Assembly: GCF_050948215.1 (NCBI RefSeq)
Contig: NW_027488695.1
Coordinates: 186,001 to 250,000 of the forward strand
DNA: 64,000 bases
Origin: Halictus rubicundus
Taxonomy: Eukaryota; Arthropoda; Insecta; Hymenoptera; Halictidae
Direction of reading: 5' to 3'
Shown: positions 44,201 through 59,200 of the stretch, one piece after another
Numbering within the stretch: the stretch's first letter is position 1
Layout: each line of letters starts with the position of its first letter
Notes under the pieces: model-generated
The model's input: the letters and a program-made list of their open reading frames with translations, nothing else
Told to the model about the DNA's origin: nothing
Databases searched by the model: none
Translations under genes and position numbers: made by a program

Positions 44201-47200
44201 ACTACTATTATTTACCGAGTTATTAGCAAATAATGGACGGATGTACTACTCCGTCGGACGTTGGACGAAAACTTTTCTAAGTCCCACCGCTAAGAGGAAA
44301 CTTTTTCCGTATCGGTCCTAGACGATTTTCGACGTGATATCACTGTAATATAGACGGTTTCTAACAATATATAACATAACAACAAACTCGCTACTACTAT
44401 TATTTACCGAGTTATTAGCAAATAATGGACGGATGTACTACTCCGTCGACAAAACTCTGGAAATTTTTCTAAGTCCCACCGCTAAGAGGAAACTTTTCCG
44501 TATCGGTCCTAGACGATTTTTGACGTGATATCACTGTAATATAGACGGTTTCTAACAATATATATCATAACACCAAACTCGCTACTACTATTATTTACCG
44601 AGTTATTAGCTAATAATGGACGGATGTACTACTCCGTCGGACGTTGTACGAACACTTTTCTAAGCCCCACCCCTAAGAGGAAACTTTTTCCGTATCGGTC
44701 CTAGACGATTTTCGACGTGATATCACTGTAATATAGACGGTTTCTAACAATATATATCATGACACCAAACTCGCTACTACTATTATTTACCGAGTTATTA
44801 GCAAATAATGGACGAATGTACTACTCCGTCGGACATTGGACGAAAATTTTTCTAAGTCCCACCGCTAAGAGGAAACTTTTTCCGTATCGGTCCTAGACGA
44901 TTTTCGACGTGATATCACTGTAATATAGACGGTTTCTAACAATATATATCATAACACCAAACTCGCTACTACTATTATTTACCGAGTTATTAGCAAATAA
45001 TGGACGGATGTACTACTCCGTCGACAAAACTCTGGAAATTTTTCTAAGTCCCACCGCTAAGAGGAAACTTTTCCGTATCGGTCCTAGACGATTTTTGACG
45101 TGATATCACTGTAATATAGACGGTTTCTAACAATATATATCATAACACCAAACTCGCTACTACTATTATTTACCGAGTTATTAGCTAATAATGGACGGAT
45201 GTACTACTCCGTCGGACGTTGTACGAACACTTTTCTAAGCCCCACCGCTAAGAGGAAACTTTTTCCGTATCGGTCCTAGACGATTTTCGACGTGATATCA
45301 CTGTAATATAGACGGTTTCTAACAATATATATCATAACACCAAACTCGCTACTACTATTATTTACCGAGTTATTAGCAAATAATGGACGGATGTACTACT
45401 CCGTCGACAAAACTCTGGAAATTTTTCTAAGTCCCACCGCTAAGAGGAAACTTTTTCCGTATCGGTCCTACACGATTTTCGACGTGACATCACTGTAATA
45501 TAGACGGTTTCTAACAATATATATCATAACACCAAACTCGCTACTACTATTATTTACCGAGTTATTAGCAAATAATGGACGGATGTACTACTCCGCCGAC
45601 AAAACTCTGGAAATTTTTCTAAGTCCCACCGCTAAGAGGAAACTTTTTCCGTATCGGTCCTAGACGATTTTCGACGTGATATCACTGTAATATAGACGGC
45701 TTCTAACAATATATATCATGACCCCAAACTCGCTACTACTATTATTTACCGAGTTATTAGCAAATAATGGACGGATGTACTACTCCGTCGGACGTTGGAC
45801 GAAAATTTTTCTAAGCCCCACCCCTAAGAGGAAACTTTTTCCGTATCGGTCCTAGACGATTTTCGACGCGATATCACTGTAATATAGACGGTTTCTAACA
45901 ATATATATCATGACACCAAACTCGCTACTACTATTATTTACCGAGTTATTAGCAAATAATGGACGGATGTACTACTCCGTCGGACATTGGACGAAAATTT
46001 TTCTAAGTCCCACCGCTAAGAGGAAACTTTTTCCGTATCGGTCCTAGACGATTTTCGACGTGATATCACTGTAATATAGACGGTTTCTAACAATATATAA
46101 CATAACAACAAACTCGCTACTACTATTATTTACCCAGTTATTAGCAAATAATGGACGGATGTACTACTCCGTCGGACGTTGGACGAAAACTTTTCTAAGT
46201 CCCACCGCTAAGAGGAAACTTTTTCCGTATCGGTCCTAGACGATTTTCGACGTGATATCACTGTAATATAGACGGTTTCTAACAATATATATCATGACCC
46301 CAAACTCGCTACTACTATTATTTACCGAGTTATTAACAAATAATGGACGGATGTACTACTCCGTCGGACGTTGGACGAAAATTTTTCTAAGTCCAACCGC
46401 TAAGAGGAAACTTTTTCCGTATCGGTCCTAGACGATTTTCGACGTGATATCACTGTAATATAGACGGTTTCTAACAATATATATCATGACACCAAACTCG
46501 CTACTACTATTATTTACCGAGTTATTAGCAAATAATGGACGGATGTACTACTCCGTCGACAAAACTCTGGAAATTTTTCTAAGTCCCACCGCTAAGAGGA
46601 AACTTTTTCCGTATCGGTCCTAGACGATTTTCGACGTGATATCACTGTTATATGGACGGTTTCTAACAATATATATCATGACCCCAAACTCGCTACTACT
46701 ATTATTTACCGAGTTATTAGCAAATAATGGACGGATGTACTACTCCGTCGGACGTTGGACGAAAACTTTTCTAAGTCCCACCGCTGAGAGGAAACTTTTT
46801 CCGTATCGGTCCTAGACGATTTTCGACGTGATATCACTGTAATATAGACGGTTTCTAACAATATATAACATAACAACAAACTCGCTACTACTATTATTTA
46901 CCGAGTTATTAGCAAATAATGGACGGATGTACTACTCCGTCGACAAAACTCTGGAAATTTTTCTAAGTCCCACCGCTAAGAGGAAACTTTTCCGTATCGG
47001 TCCTAGACGATTTTTGACGTGATATCACTGTAATATAGACGGTTTCTAACAATATATATCATAACACCAAACTCGCTACTACTATTATTTACCGAGTTAT
47101 TAGCTAATAATGGACGGATGTACTACTCCGTCGGACGTTGTACGAACACTTTTCTAAGCCCCACCCCTAAGAGGAAACTTTTTCCGTATCGGTCCTAGAC

Positions 47201-50200
47201 GATTTTCGACGTGATATCACTGTAATATAGACGGTTTCTAACAATATATATCATGACACCAAACTCGCTACTACTATTATTTACCGAGTTATTAGCAAAT
47301 AATGGACGAATGTACTACTCCGTCGGACATTGGACGAAAATTTTTCTAAGTCCCACCGCTAAGAGGAAACGTTTTCCGTATCGGTCCTAGACGATTTTCG
47401 ACGTGATATCACTGTAATATAGACGGTTTCTAACAATATATATCATAACACCAAACTCGCTACTACTATTATTTACCGAGTTATTAGCAAATAATGGACG
47501 GATGTACTACTCCGTCGACAAAACTCTGGAAATTTTTCTAAGTCCCACCGCTAAGAGGAAACTTTTCCGTATCGGTCCTAGACGATTTTTGACGTGATAT
47601 CACTGTAATATAGACGGTTTCTAACAATATATATCATAACACCAAACTCGCTACTACTATTATTTACCGAGTTATTAGCTAATAATGGACGGATGTACTA
47701 CTCCGTCGGACGTTGTACGAACACTTTTCTAAGCCCCACCGCTAAGAGGAAACTTTTTCCGTATCGGTCCTAGACGATTTTCGACGTGATATCACTGTAA
47801 TATAGACGGTTTCTAACAATATATATCATAACACCAAACTCGCTACTACTATTATTTACCGAGTTATTAGCTAATAATGGACGGATGTACTACTCCGTTG
47901 GACGTTGTACGAACACTTTTCTAAGCCCCACCGCTAAGAGGAAACTTTTTCCGTATCGGTCCTACACGATTTTCGACGTGACATCACTGTAATATAGACG
48001 GTTTCTAACAATATATATCATAACACCAAACTCGCTACTACTATTATTTACCGAGTTATTAGCAAATAATGGACGGATGTACTACTCCGTCGACAAAACT
48101 CTGGAAATTTTTCTAAGTCCCACCGCTAAGAGGAAACTTTTCCGTATCGGTCCTAGACGATTTTTGACGTGATATCACTGTAATATAGACGGTTTCTAAC
48201 AATATATATCATAACACCAAACTCGCTACTACTATTATTTACCGAGTTATTAGCTAATAATGGACGGATGTACTACTCCGTCGGACGTTGTACGAACACT
48301 TTTCTAAGCCCCACCCCTAAGAGGAAACTTTTTCCGTATCGGTCCTAGACGATTTTCGACGTGATATCACTGTAATATAGACGGTTTCTAACAATATATA
48401 TCATGACACCAAACTCGCTACTACTATTATTTACCGAGTTATTAGCAAATAATGGACGAATGTACTACTCCGTCGGACATTGGACGAAAATTTTTCTAAG
48501 TCCCACCGCTAAGAGGAAACGTTTTCCGTATCGGTCCTAGACGATTTTCGACGTGATATCACTGTAATATAGACGGTTTCTAACAATATATATCATAACA
48601 CCAAACTCGCTACTACTATTATTTACCGAGTTATTAGCAAATAATGGACGGATGTACTACTCCGTCGACAAAACTCTGGAAATTTTTCTAAGTCCCACCG
48701 CTAAGAGGAAACTTTTCCGTATCGGTCCTAGACGATTTTTGACGTGATATCACTGTAATATAGACGGTTTCTAACAATATATATCATAACACCAAACTCG
48801 CTACTACTATTATTTACCGAGTTATTAGCTAATAATGGACGGATGTACTACTCCGTCGGACGTTGTACGAACACTTTTCTAAGCCCCACCGCTAAGAGGA
48901 AACTTTTTCCGTATCGGTCCTAGACGATTTTCGACGTGATATCACTGTAATATAGACGGTTTCTAACAATATATATCATAACACCAAACTCGCTACTACT
49001 ATTATTTACCGAGTTATTAGCTAATAATGGACGGATGTACTACTCCGTTGGACGTTGTACGAACACTTTTCTAAGCCCCACCGCTAAGAGGAAACTTTTT
49101 CCGTATCGGTCCTACACGATTTTCGACGTGACATCACTGTAATATAGACGGTTTCTAACAATATATATCATAACACCAAACTCGCTACTACTATTATTTA
49201 CCGAGTTATTAGCAAATAATGGACGGATGTACTACTCCGTCGACAAAACTCTGGAAATTTTTCTAAGTCCCACCGCTAAGAGGAAACTTTTCCGTATCGG
49301 TCCTAGACGATTTTTGACGTGATATCACTGTAATATAGACGGTTTCTAACAATATATATCATAACACCAAACTCGCTACTACTATTATTTACCGAGTTAT
49401 TAGCTAATAATGGACGGATGTACTACTCCGTCGGACGTTGTACGAACACTTTTCTAAGCCCCACCCCTAAGAGGAAACTTTTTCCGTATCGGTCCTAGAC
49501 GATTTTCGACGTGATATCACTGTAATATAGACGGTTTCTAACAATATATATCATGACACCAAACTCGCTACTACTATTATTTACCGAGTTATTAGCAAAT
49601 AATGGACGAATGTACTACTCCGTCGGACATTGGACGAAAATTTTTCTAAGTCCCACCGCTAAGAGGAAACTTTTTCCGTATCGGTCCTAGACGATTTTCG
49701 ACGTGATATCACTGTAATATAGACGGTTTCTAACAATATATATCATAACACCAAACTCGCTACTACTATTATTTACCGAGTTATTAGCAAATAATGGACG
49801 GATGTACTACTCCGTCGACAAAACTCTGGAAATTTTTCTAAGTCCCACCGCTAAGAGGAAACTTTTCCGTATCGGTCCTAGACGATTTTTGACGTGATAT
49901 CACTGTAATATAGACGGTTTCTAACAATATATATCATAACACCAAACTCGCTACTACTATTATTTACCGAGTTATTAGCTAATAATGGACGGATGTACTA
50001 CTCCGTCGGACGTTGTACGAACACTTTTCTAAGCCCCACCGCTAAGAGGAAACTTTTTCCGTATCGGTCCTAGACGATTTTCGACGTGATATCACTGTAA
50101 TATAGACGGTTTCTAACAATATATATCATAACACCAAACTCGCTACTACTATTATTTACCGAGTTATTAGCAAATAATGGACGGATGTACTACTCCGTCG

Positions 50201-53200
50201 ACAAAACTCTGGAAATTTTTCTAAGTCCCACCGCTAAGAGGAAACTTTTTCCGTATCGGTCCTACACGATTTTCGACGTGACATCACTGTAATATAGACG
50301 GTTTCTAACAATATATATCATAACACCAAACTCGCTACTACTATTATTTACCGAGTTATTAGCAAATAATGGACGGATGTACTACTCCGCCGACAAAACT
50401 CTGGAAATTTTTCTAAGTCCCACCGCTAAGAGGAAACTTTTTCCGTATCGGTCCTAGGCGAGTTTCGACGTGATATCACTGTAATATAGACGGTTTCTAA
50501 CAATATATATCATGACACCAAACTCGCTACTACTATTATTTACCGAGTTATTAGCAAATAATGGACGGATGTACTACTCCGTCGGACATTGGACGAAAAT
50601 TTTTCTAAGTCCCACCGCTAAGAGGAAACTTTTTCCGTATCGGTCCTAGACGATTTTCGACGTGATATCACTGTAATATAGACGGTTTCTAACAATATAT
50701 ATCATAACACCAAACTCGCTACTACTATTATTTACCGAGTTATTAGCAAATAATGGACGGATGTACTACTCCGTCGACAAAACTCTGGAAATTTTTCTAA
50801 GTCCCACCGCTAAGAGGAAACTTTTCCGTATCGGTCCTAGACGATTTTTGACGTGATATCACTGTAATATAGACGGTTTCTAACAATATATATCATAACA
50901 CCAAACTCGCTACTACTATTATTTACCGAGTTATTAGCTAATAATGGACGGATGTACTACTCCGTTGGACGTTGTACGAACACTTTTCTAAGCCCCACCG
51001 CTAAGAGGAAACTTTTTCCGTATCGGTCCTAGACGATTTTCGACGTGATATCACTGTAATATAGACGGTTTCTAACAATATATATCATAACACCAAACTC
51101 GCTACTACTATTATTTACCGAGTTATTAGCAAATAATGGACGGATGTACTACTCCGTCGACAAAACTCTGGAAATTTTTCTAAGTCCCACCGCTAAGAGG
51201 AAACTTTTTCCGTATCGGTCCTACACGATTTTCGACGTGACATCACTGTAATATAGACGGTTTCTAACAATATATATCATAACACCAAACTCGCTACTAC
51301 TATTATTTACCGAGTTATTAGCAAATAATGGACGGATGTACTACTCCGCCGACAAAACTCTGGAAATTTTTCTAAGTCCCACCGCTAAGAGGAAACTTTT
51401 TCCGTATCGGTCCTAGGCGAGTTTCGACGTGATATCACTGTAATATAGACGGTTTCTAACAATATATATCATAACACCAATCTCGCTACTACTATTATTT
51501 ACCCAGTTATTAGCAAATAATGGACGGATGTACTACTCCGTCGACAAAACTCTGGAAATTTTTCTAAGTCCCACCGCTAAGAGGAAACTTTTTCCGTATC
51601 GGTCCTAGGCGAGTTTCGACGTGATATCACTGTAATATAGACGGTTTCTAACAATATATATCATGACACCAAACTCGCTACTACTATTATTTACCGAGTT
51701 ATTAGCAAATAATGGACGGATGTACTACTCCGTCGGACATTGGACGAAAATTTTTCTAAGTCCCACCGCTAAGAGGAAACTTTTTCCGTATCGGTCCTAG
51801 ACGATTTTCGACGTGATATCACTGTAATATAGACGGTTTCTAACAATATATATCATAACACCAAACTCGCTACTACTATTATTTACCGAGTTATTAGCAA
51901 ATAATGGACGGATGTACTACTCCGTCGACAAAACTCTGGAAATTTTTCTAAGTCCCACCGCTAAGAGGAAACTTTTCCGTATCGGTCCTAGACGATTTTT
52001 GACGTGATATCACTGTAATATAGACGGTTTCTAACAATATATATCATAACACCAAACTCGCTACTACTATTATTTACCGAGTTATTAGCTAATAATGGAC
52101 GGATGTACTACTCCGTTGGACGTTGTACGAACACTTTTCTAAGCCCCACCGCTAAGAGGAAACTTTTTCCGTATCGGTCCTAGACGATTTTCGACGTGAT
52201 ATCACTGTAATATAGACGGTTTCTAACAATATATATCATAACACCAAACTCGCTACTACTATTATTTACCGAGTTATTAGCAAATAATGGACGGATGTAC
52301 TACTCCGTCGACAAAACTCTGGAAATTTTTCTAAGTCCCACCGCTAAGAGGAAACTTTTTCCGTATCGGTCCTACACGATTTTCGACGTGACATCACTGT
52401 AATATAGACGGTTTCTAACAATATATATCATAACACCAAACTCGCTACTACTATTATTTACCGAGTTATTAGCAAATAATGGACGGATGTACTACTCCGC
52501 CGACAAAACTCTGGAAATTTTTCTAAGTCCCACCGCTAAGAGGAAACTTTTTCCGTATCGGTCCTAGGCGAGTTTCGACGTGATATCACTGTAATATAGA
52601 CGGTTTCTAACAATATATATCATAACACCAAACTCGCTACTACTATTATTTACCGAGTTATTAGCTAATAATGGACGGATGTACTACTCCGTCGGTCGTT
52701 GGACGAACATTTTTCTAAGCCCCACCGCTAAGAGGAAACTTTTTCCGTATCGGTCCTAGACGATTTTTGACGTGATATCACTGTAATATAGACGGTTTCT
52801 AACAATATATATCATAACACCAAACTCGCTACTACTATTATTTACCGAGTCATTAGCAAATAATGGACGGATGTACTACTCCGTCGACAAAACTCTGGAA
52901 ATTTTTCTAAGTCCCACCGCTAAGAGGAAACTTTTTCCGTATCGGTCCTACACGATTTTCGACGTGATATCACTGTAATATAGACGGTTTCTAACAATAT
53001 ATATCATAACAACAAACTCGCTACTACTATTATTTACCCAGTTATTAGCAAATAATGGACGGATGTACTACTCCGTCAACAAAACTCTGGAAATTTTTCT
53101 AAGTCCCACAGCTAAGAGGAAACTTTTTCCGTATCGGTCCTAGACGATTTTCGACGTGATATCACTGTAATATAGACGGTTTCTAACAATATATATCATG

Positions 53201-56200
53201 ACACCAAACTCGCTACTACTATTATTTACCGAGTTATTAGCAAATAATGGACGGATGTACTACTCCGTCGGACGTTGGACGAACATTTTTCTAAGCCCCA
53301 CCGTTAAGAGGAAACTTTTTCCGTATCGGTCCTAGACGATTTTCGACGTGATATCACTGTAATATAGACGGTTTCTAACAATATATATCATGACACCAAA
53401 CTCGCTACTACTATTATTTACCGAGTTATTAGCAAATAATGGACGGATGTACTACTCCGTCGGACGTTGGACGAACATTTTTCTAAGTCCCACCGCTAAG
53501 AGGAAACTTTTTCCGTATCGGTCCTAGACGATTTTCGACCCGATATCACTGTAATACAGACGGTTTCTAACAATATATATCATAACACCACACTCGCTAC
53601 TACTATTATTTACCGAGTTATTAGCAAATAATGGACGGATGTACTACTCCGTCGACAAAACTCTGGAAATTTTTCTAAGTCCCACCGCTAAGAGGAAACT
53701 TTTTCCGTATCGTTCTTAGACGATTTTCGACCCGATATCACTGTAATACAGACGGTTTCTAACAATATATATCATAACACCAAACTCGCTACTACTATTA
53801 TTTACCCAGTTATTAGCAAATAATGGACGGATGTACTACTCCGTCGACAAAACTCTGGAAATTTTTCTAAGTCCCACCGCTAAGAGGAAACTTTTTCCGT
53901 ATCGGTCCTAGACGATTTTCGACGTGATATCACTGTAATATAGACGGTTTCTAACAATATATGTCATGACCCCAAACTCGCTACTACTATTATTTACCGA
54001 GTTATTAGCAAATAATGGACGGATGTACTACTCCGTCGACAAAACTCTGGAAATTTTTCTAAGTCCCACCGCTAAGAGGAAACTTTTTCCGTATCGGTCC
54101 TAGACGATTTTCGACGTGATATCACTGTAATATAGACGCTTTCTAACAATATATATCATAACACCAAACTCGCTACTACTATTATTTACCGAGTTATTAG
54201 CAAATAATGGACGGATGTACTACTCCGTCGGACGTTGGACGAAAATTTTTCTAAGTCCCACCGCTAAAAGGAAACTTTTTCCGTATCGGTCCTAGACGAT
54301 TTTCGACGTGATATCACTGTAATATAGACGCTTTCTAACAATATATATCATGACCCCAAACTCGCTACTACTATTATTTACCGAGTTATTAGCAAATAAT
54401 GGACGGATGTACTACTCCGTCGGTCGTTGGACGAACATTTTTCTAAGCCCCACCGCTAAGAGGAAACTTTTTCCGTATCGGTCCTAGGCGAGTTTCGACG
54501 TGATATCACTGTAATATAGACGGTTTCTAACAATATATATCATAACACCAAACTCGCTACTACTATTATTTACCGAGTTATTAGCAAATAATGGACGGAT
54601 GTACTACTCCGTCGGACGTTGGACGAACATTTTTCTAAGTCCCACCGCTAAGAGGAAACTTTTTCCGTATCGGTCCTAGACGATTTTCGACCCGATATCA
54701 CTGTAATACAGACGGTTTCTAACAATATATATCATAACACCACACTCGCTACTACTATTATTTACCGAGTTATTAGCAAATAATGGACGGATGTACTACT
54801 CCGTCGACAAAACTCTGGAAATTTTTCTAAGTCCCACCGCTAAGAGGAAACTTTTTCCGTATCGGTCCTAGACGATTTTCGACGTGATATCACTGTAATA
54901 TAGACCGTTTCTAACAATATATATCATAACACCAAACTCGCTACTACTATTATTTACCGAGTTATTAGCAAATAATGGACGGATGTACTACTCCGTCGGT
55001 CGTTGGACGAACATTTTTCTAAGCCCCACCGCTAAGAGGAAACTTTTTCCGTATCGGTCCTAGGCGAGTTTCGACGTGATATCACTGTAATATAGACGGT
55101 TTCTAACAATATATATCATAACACCAAACTCGCTACTACTATTATTTACCGAGTTATTAGCAAATAATGGACGGATGTACTACTCCGTCGGACGTTGGAC
55201 GAACATTTTTCTAAGTCCCACCGCTAAGAGGAAACTTTTTCCGTATCGGTCCTAGACGATTTTCGACCCGATATCACTGTAATACAGACGGTTTCTAACA
55301 ATATATATCATAACACCACACTCGCTACTACTATTATTTACCGAGTTATTAGCAAATAATGGACGGATGTACTACTCCGTCGACAAAACTCTGGAAATTT
55401 TACTAAGTCCCACCGCTAAGAGGAAACTTTTTCCGTATCGGTCCTAGACGATTTTCGACGTGATATCACTGTAATATAGACCGTTTCTAACAATATATAT
55501 CATAACACCAAACTCGCTACTACTATTATTTACCGAGTTATTAGCAAATAATGGACGGATGTACTACTCCGTCGGACGTTGGACGAAAATTTTTCTAAGT
55601 CCCACCGCTAAAAGGAAACTTTTTCCGTATCGGTCCTAGACGATTTTCGACGTGATATCACTGTAATATAGACGCTTTCTAACAATATATATCATGACCC
55701 CAAACTCGCTACTACTATTATTTACCGAGTTATTAGCAAATAATGGACGGATGTACTACTCCATCGGTCGTTGGACGAACATTTTTCTAAGCCCCACCGC
55801 TAAGAGGAAACTTTTTCCGTATCGGTCCTAGGCGAGTTTCGACGTGATATCACTGTAATATAGACGGTTTCTAACAATATATATCATAACACCAAACTCG
55901 CTACTACTATTATTTACCGAGTTATTAGCAAATAATGGACGGATGTACTACTCCGTCGGACGTTGGACGAACATTTTTCTAAGTCCCACCGCTAAGAGGA
56001 AACTTTTTCCGTATCGGTCCTAGACGATTTTCGACGTGATATCACTGTAATATAGACGCTTTCTAACAATATATATCATAACACCAAACTCGCTACTACT
56101 ATTATTTACCGAGTTATTAGCAAATAATGGAGGGATGTACTACTCCGTCGGACGTTGGACGAAAACTTTTCTAAGTCCCACCGCTAAGAGGAAACTTTTT

Positions 56201-59200
56201 CCGTATCGGTCCTAGACGATTTTCGACGTGATATCACTGTAATATAGACGGTTTCTAACAATATATGTCATGACCCCAAACTCGCTACTACTATTATTTA
56301 CCGAGTTATTAGCAAATAATGGACGGATGTACTACTCCGTCGGACGTTGGACGAAAATTTTTCTAAGTCCCACCGCTAAAAGGAAACTTTTTCCGTATCG
56401 GTCCTAGACGATTTTCGACGTGATATCACTGTAATATAGACGCTTTCTAACAATATATATCATGACCCCAAACTCGCTACTACTATTATTTACCGAGTTA
56501 TTAGCAAATAATGGACGGATGTACTACTCCGTCGGTCGTTGGACGAACATTTTTCTAAGCCCCACCGCTAAGAGGAAACTTTTTCCGTATCGGTCCTAGG
56601 CGAGTTTCGACGTGATATCACTGTAATATAGACGGTTTCTAACAATATATATCATAACACCAAACTCGCTACTACTATTATTTACCGAGTTATTAGCAAA
56701 TAATGGACGGATGTACTACTCCGTCGGACGTTGGACGAACATTTTTCTAAGTCCCACCGCTAAGAGGAAACTTTTTCCGTATCGGTCCTAGACGATTTTC
56801 GACCCGATATCACTGTAATACAGACGGTTTCTAACAATATATATCATAACACCACACTCGCTACTACTATTATTTACCGAGTTATTAGCAAATAATGGAC
56901 GGATGTACTACTCCGTCGGTCGTTGGACGAACATTTTTCTAAGCCCCACCGCTAAGAGGAAACTTTTTCCGTATCGGTCCTAGGCGAGTTTCGACGTGAT
57001 ATCACTGTAATATAGACGGTTTCTAACAATATATATCATAACACCAAACTCGCTACTACTATTATTTACCGAGTTATTAGCAAATAATGGACGGATGTAC
57101 TACTCCGTCGGACGTTGGACGAACATTTTTCTAAGTCCCACCGCTAAGAGGAAACTTTTTCCGTATCGGTCCTAGACGATTTTCGACCCGATATCACTGT
57201 AATACAGACGGTTTCTAACAATATATATCATAACACCACACTCGCTACTACTATTATTTACCGAGTTATTAGCAAATAATGGACGGATGTACTACTCCGT
57301 CGACAAAACTCTGGAAATTTTACTAAGTCCCACCGCTAAGAGGAAACTTTTTCCGTATCGGTCCTAGACGATTTTCGACGTGATATCACTGTAATATAGA
57401 CCGTTTCTAACAATATATATCATAACACCAAACTCGCTACTACTATTATTTACCGAGTTATTAGCAAATAATGGACGGATGTACTACTCCGTCGGACGTT
57501 GGACGAAAATTTTTCTAAGTCCCACCGCTAAAAGGAAACTTTTTCCGTATCGGTCCTAGACGATTTTCGACGTGATATCACTGTAATATAGACGCTTTCT
57601 AACAATATATATCATGACCCCAAACTCGCTACTACTATTATTTACCGAGTTATTAGCAAATAATGGACGGATGTACTACTCCATCGGTCGTTGGACGAAC
57701 ATTTTTCTAAGCCCCACCGCTAAGAGGAAACTTTTTCCGTATCGGTCCTAGGCGAGTTTCGACGTGATATCACTGTAATATAGACGGTTTCTAACAATAT
57801 ATATCATAACACCAAACTCGCTACTACTATTATTTACCGAGTTATTAGCAAATAATGGACGGATGTACTACTCCGTCGGACGTTGGACGAACATTTTTCT
57901 AAGTCCCACCGCTAAGAGGAAACTTTTTCCGTATCGGTCCTAGACGATTTTCGACGTGATATCACTGTAATATAGACGCTTTCTAACAATATATATCATA
58001 ACACCAAACTCGCTACTACTATTATTTACCGAGTTATTAGCAAATAATGGAGGGATGTACTACTCCGTCGGACGTTGGACGAAAACTTTTCTAAGTCCCA
58101 CCGCTAAGAGGAAACTTTTTCCGTATCGGTCCTAGACGATTTTCGACGTGATATCACTGTAATATAGACGGTTTCTAACAATATATAACATAACAACAAA
58201 CTCGCTACTACTATTATTTACCGAGTTATTAGCAAATAATGGACGGATGTACTACTCCGTCGACAAAACTCTGGAAATTTTTCTAAGTCCCACCGCTAAG
58301 AGGAAACTTTTCCGTATCGGTCCTAGACGATTTTTGACGTGATATCACTGTAATATAGACGGTTTCTAACAATATATATCATGACCCCAAACTCGCTACT
58401 ACTATTATTTACCGAGTTATTAACAAATAATGGACGGATGTACTACTCCGTCGGACGTTGGACGAAAATTTTTCTAAGTCCCACCGCTAAGAGGAAACTT
58501 TTTCCGTATCGGTCCTAGACGATTTTCGACGTGATATCACTGTAATATAGACGGTTTCTAACAATATATAACATAACAACAAACTCGCTACTACTATTAT
58601 TTACCGAGTTATTAGCAAATAATGGACGGATGTACTACTCCGTCGACAAAACTCTGGAAATTTTTCTAAGTCCCACCGCTAAGAGGAAACTTTTCCGTAT
58701 CGGTCCTAGACGATTTTTGACGTGATATCACTGTAATATAGACGGTTTCTAACAATATATATCATAACACCAAACTCGCTACTACTATTATTTACCGAGT
58801 TATTAGCTAATAATGGACGGATGTACTACTCCGTCGGTCGTTGTACGAACACTTTTCTAAGCCCCACCGCTAAGAGGAAACTTTTTCCGTATCGGTCCTA
58901 GACGATTTTCGACGTGATATCACTGTAATATAGACGGTTTCTAACAATATATAACATAACACCAAACTCGCTACTACTATTATTTACCGAGTTATTAGCA
59001 AATAATGGACGGATGTACTACTCCGTCGGACGTTGGACGAAAATTTTTCTAAGCCCCACCCCTAAGAGGAAACTTTTTCCGTATCGGTCCTAGACGATTT
59101 TCGACGTGATATCACTGTAATATAGACGGTTTCTAACAATATATATCATGACACCAAACTCGCTACTACTATTATTTACCGAGTTATTAGCAAATAATGG